NCBI GenBank assembly: GCA_963402885.1
Contig: OY727096.1
Location: forward strand, 23,169,820 to 23,233,819
Origin: Antedon bifida
Taxonomy: Eukaryota; Echinodermata; Crinoidea; Comatulida; Antedonidae
Reading direction: 5' to 3'
Length of the DNA: 64,000 nt
This document shows, piece by piece, positions 62,972 to 64,000 of this stretch. The notes below the pieces were generated by a model. It searched no databases. It saw only the letters and a program-made list of their open reading frames with translations, and was not told the origin of the DNA. Position 1 is the first letter of the stretch. Every line of letters starts with the position of its first letter. The position numbers and the translations under genes were made by a program.

Positions 62972-63083
62972 ATGCAGAAAGAAATGATCGGTGGCTGCTG
63001 TGTGTGTGGGGATGAAAGAGGGTGGACGGAGAATCCACTGGTTTATTGTGATGGTCACGGTTGCAATGTAGCCGTTCATCAAG
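62972..63083 (+). CDS. MLLT10: AF10/AF17 (MLLT10/MLLT6) exon 1: first half of PHD finger
   Basis: It encodes residues 1-37, beginning MQKEMIGGCCVCGDERGW and ending CNVAVHQ, nearly identical to AF10/AF17. An in-frame TAG lies three codons upstream, which fixes the start. The C4HC3 PHD ligands visible here are C9, C12, C26, C31 and H36. In this family the PHD1-knuckle-PHD2 module binds unmodified H3K27, and the protein's later leucine-zipper region (not in the window) activates DOT1L for H3K79 methylation. The short N-terminus resembles AF17 more than AF10. The donor is GTTGGT, a weak sequence; one G is carried. Confidence 0.93.
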
Positions 63084-63547
63084 GTTGGTCCTTTCTTCTG
63101 GGGTTTTGTTCTCGCGGGCTTGGTTTGTTTGTTTCGCATGCGTGATTTCTGTTTGTACGCGAGGAGGGCGGCCTAGGACCTCAGCCTGTGTTTTCAAAAT
63201 AAAACTTCCGATTATGCTAGATTAACTTATTTCCTTATATATGCAAACATGTTATTATATATAGTATATACATTTATAAACCCTGCAGCATAACATGGCA
63301 TTTGATTACTTGTTTGTTTTGGGTGGGAATTTCAAATTTCAGAATGATTGAATCAGATCTAGGAAAGTACAGTACGTTTTTTTGTAATTTGTAGGCCTAC
63401 TTAGTACTAGTAATAGGCTAGACATATTCTCCCCTCCTGTGTTTTGTTTATATACAGCTGACATATTATTGAATGATAGGTCTACATTGATAACATAAAT
63501 TATAGTTCAGCGTTGCTGTAAATATTTTCATTTAATTATATTTGCAG

Positions 63548-63627
63548 CTTGTTATGGAATTGTTTCAGTACCGACTGGACCCTGGTTTTGCCGTAAATGT
63601 GAATCTCAAGAAAGAGCAGCTAGAGTG
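63548..63627 (+). CDS. MLLT10: AF10/AF17 exon 2: second half of PHD finger
   Basis: It starts after TATATTTGCAG, completes Ala38 and encodes CYGIVSVPTGPWFCRKCESQ and ERAARV (39-64), with ligands C39, C52 and C55 that close the C4HC3 finger. The donor GTAAGG leaves phase 0. Spacing of all eight ligands (2-13-4-4-2-12-2) is exactly canonical. Confidence 0.93.
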
Positions 63628-63916
63628 GTAAGGATATTCTTTAGTAATTAAATAATAAAACAACAGCACATTTTCATTTGAAGTCTGAGTAGAAAACATA
63701 TTTTGGTTTTGCATTTTTTGCTATACCATTTAGTTTACCAATTTATTATTAGAATCATGTCAAAATAATAGTCAACAATGAATTAAAAGTATACTGAATA
63801 AGGTTAAAAAAACTGTATTAATTTGTTATATAAAAGTACTTTATAGATAATTAAATAATTAAGCCCGGCAGTTTATATTCGTTAATATTTATCATATTAA
63901 ATATATTTTCTTCTAG

Positions 63917-63971
63917 AAATGTGATCTTTGCCCTCAAAAGGAAGGTGCGTTGAAGCGTACAGATACAGGAG
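63917..63971 (+). CDS. MLLT10: AF10/AF17 exon 3: start of zinc knuckle
   Basis: After TTTTCTTCTAG it encodes KCDLCPQKEGALKRTDTG (65-82) and carries one G into GTAAGA. C66 and C69 begin the zinc knuckle that joins PHD1 to the extended PHD2. The gene continues past the right edge; most of the protein is missing here. Confidence 0.92.
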
Positions 63972-64000
63972 GTAAGAAAAATTAATGTATTACAAGATTA

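Overview
This window is animal nuclear DNA: AT-rich, intron-containing, with small exons scattered among many short interspersed and tandem repeats. Three developmental-regulator genes can be recognised. At the left, on the minus strand, are the 5' exons of a class IIa histone deacetylase (HDAC4/5/7/9 orthologue). In the middle, on the plus strand, is a complete two-exon bHLH gene, Ptf1a. At the right, on the plus strand, are the first three coding exons of an AF10/AF17 gene (MLLT10/MLLT6). One gene for each vertebrate family, low GC, and the frequent word TAGGCCTA suggest an invertebrate deuterostome, most likely an echinoderm. The species cannot be fixed from this sequence.

Layout. 1-33.9 kb: HDAC 5' end, transcribed leftward. 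The Gln-rich exon (218-432) and a small exon (5487-5552) are preceded by two possible ATG exons (17.4 kb and 26.8 kb) and a likely non-coding first exon and promoter with a YY1-type site at 33.9 kb. All coding junctions are phase 1, so either ATG exon can splice in frame. The long introns hold TTAA-flanked inverted-repeat elements, a CTGCAG-rich palindromic MITE family, two minisatellites, 5S rRNA-derived SINE-like sequences and a patchwork of local duplications. 33.9-49.8 kb: intergenic, repeat-rich, with no supported gene. 49.87-52.0 kb: Ptf1a with TATA box, intron of about 1 kb and poly(A) signal. 52-62.9 kb: intergenic, with a 90-bp tandem array, more MITEs and a non-LTR retrotransposon fragment. 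62.97-64 kb: AF10/AF17 PHD-finger exons, running off the window.

Function. HDAC4-type proteins repress MEF2 targets. Ptf1a, with RBPJ and an E-protein, specifies neurons and exocrine cells. AF10/AF17 is a DOT1L cofactor that reads histone H3. They need not act in one pathway. PTF1A and MLLT10 are also linked on human 10p12, so their proximity here may be ancestral. I found no bacterial-type operon, CRISPR array, tRNA gene or viral gene. The most unusual structures are a group of TTAA-flanked MITEs with related termini, and an 82-bp duplication that brackets a copied 162-bp segment.
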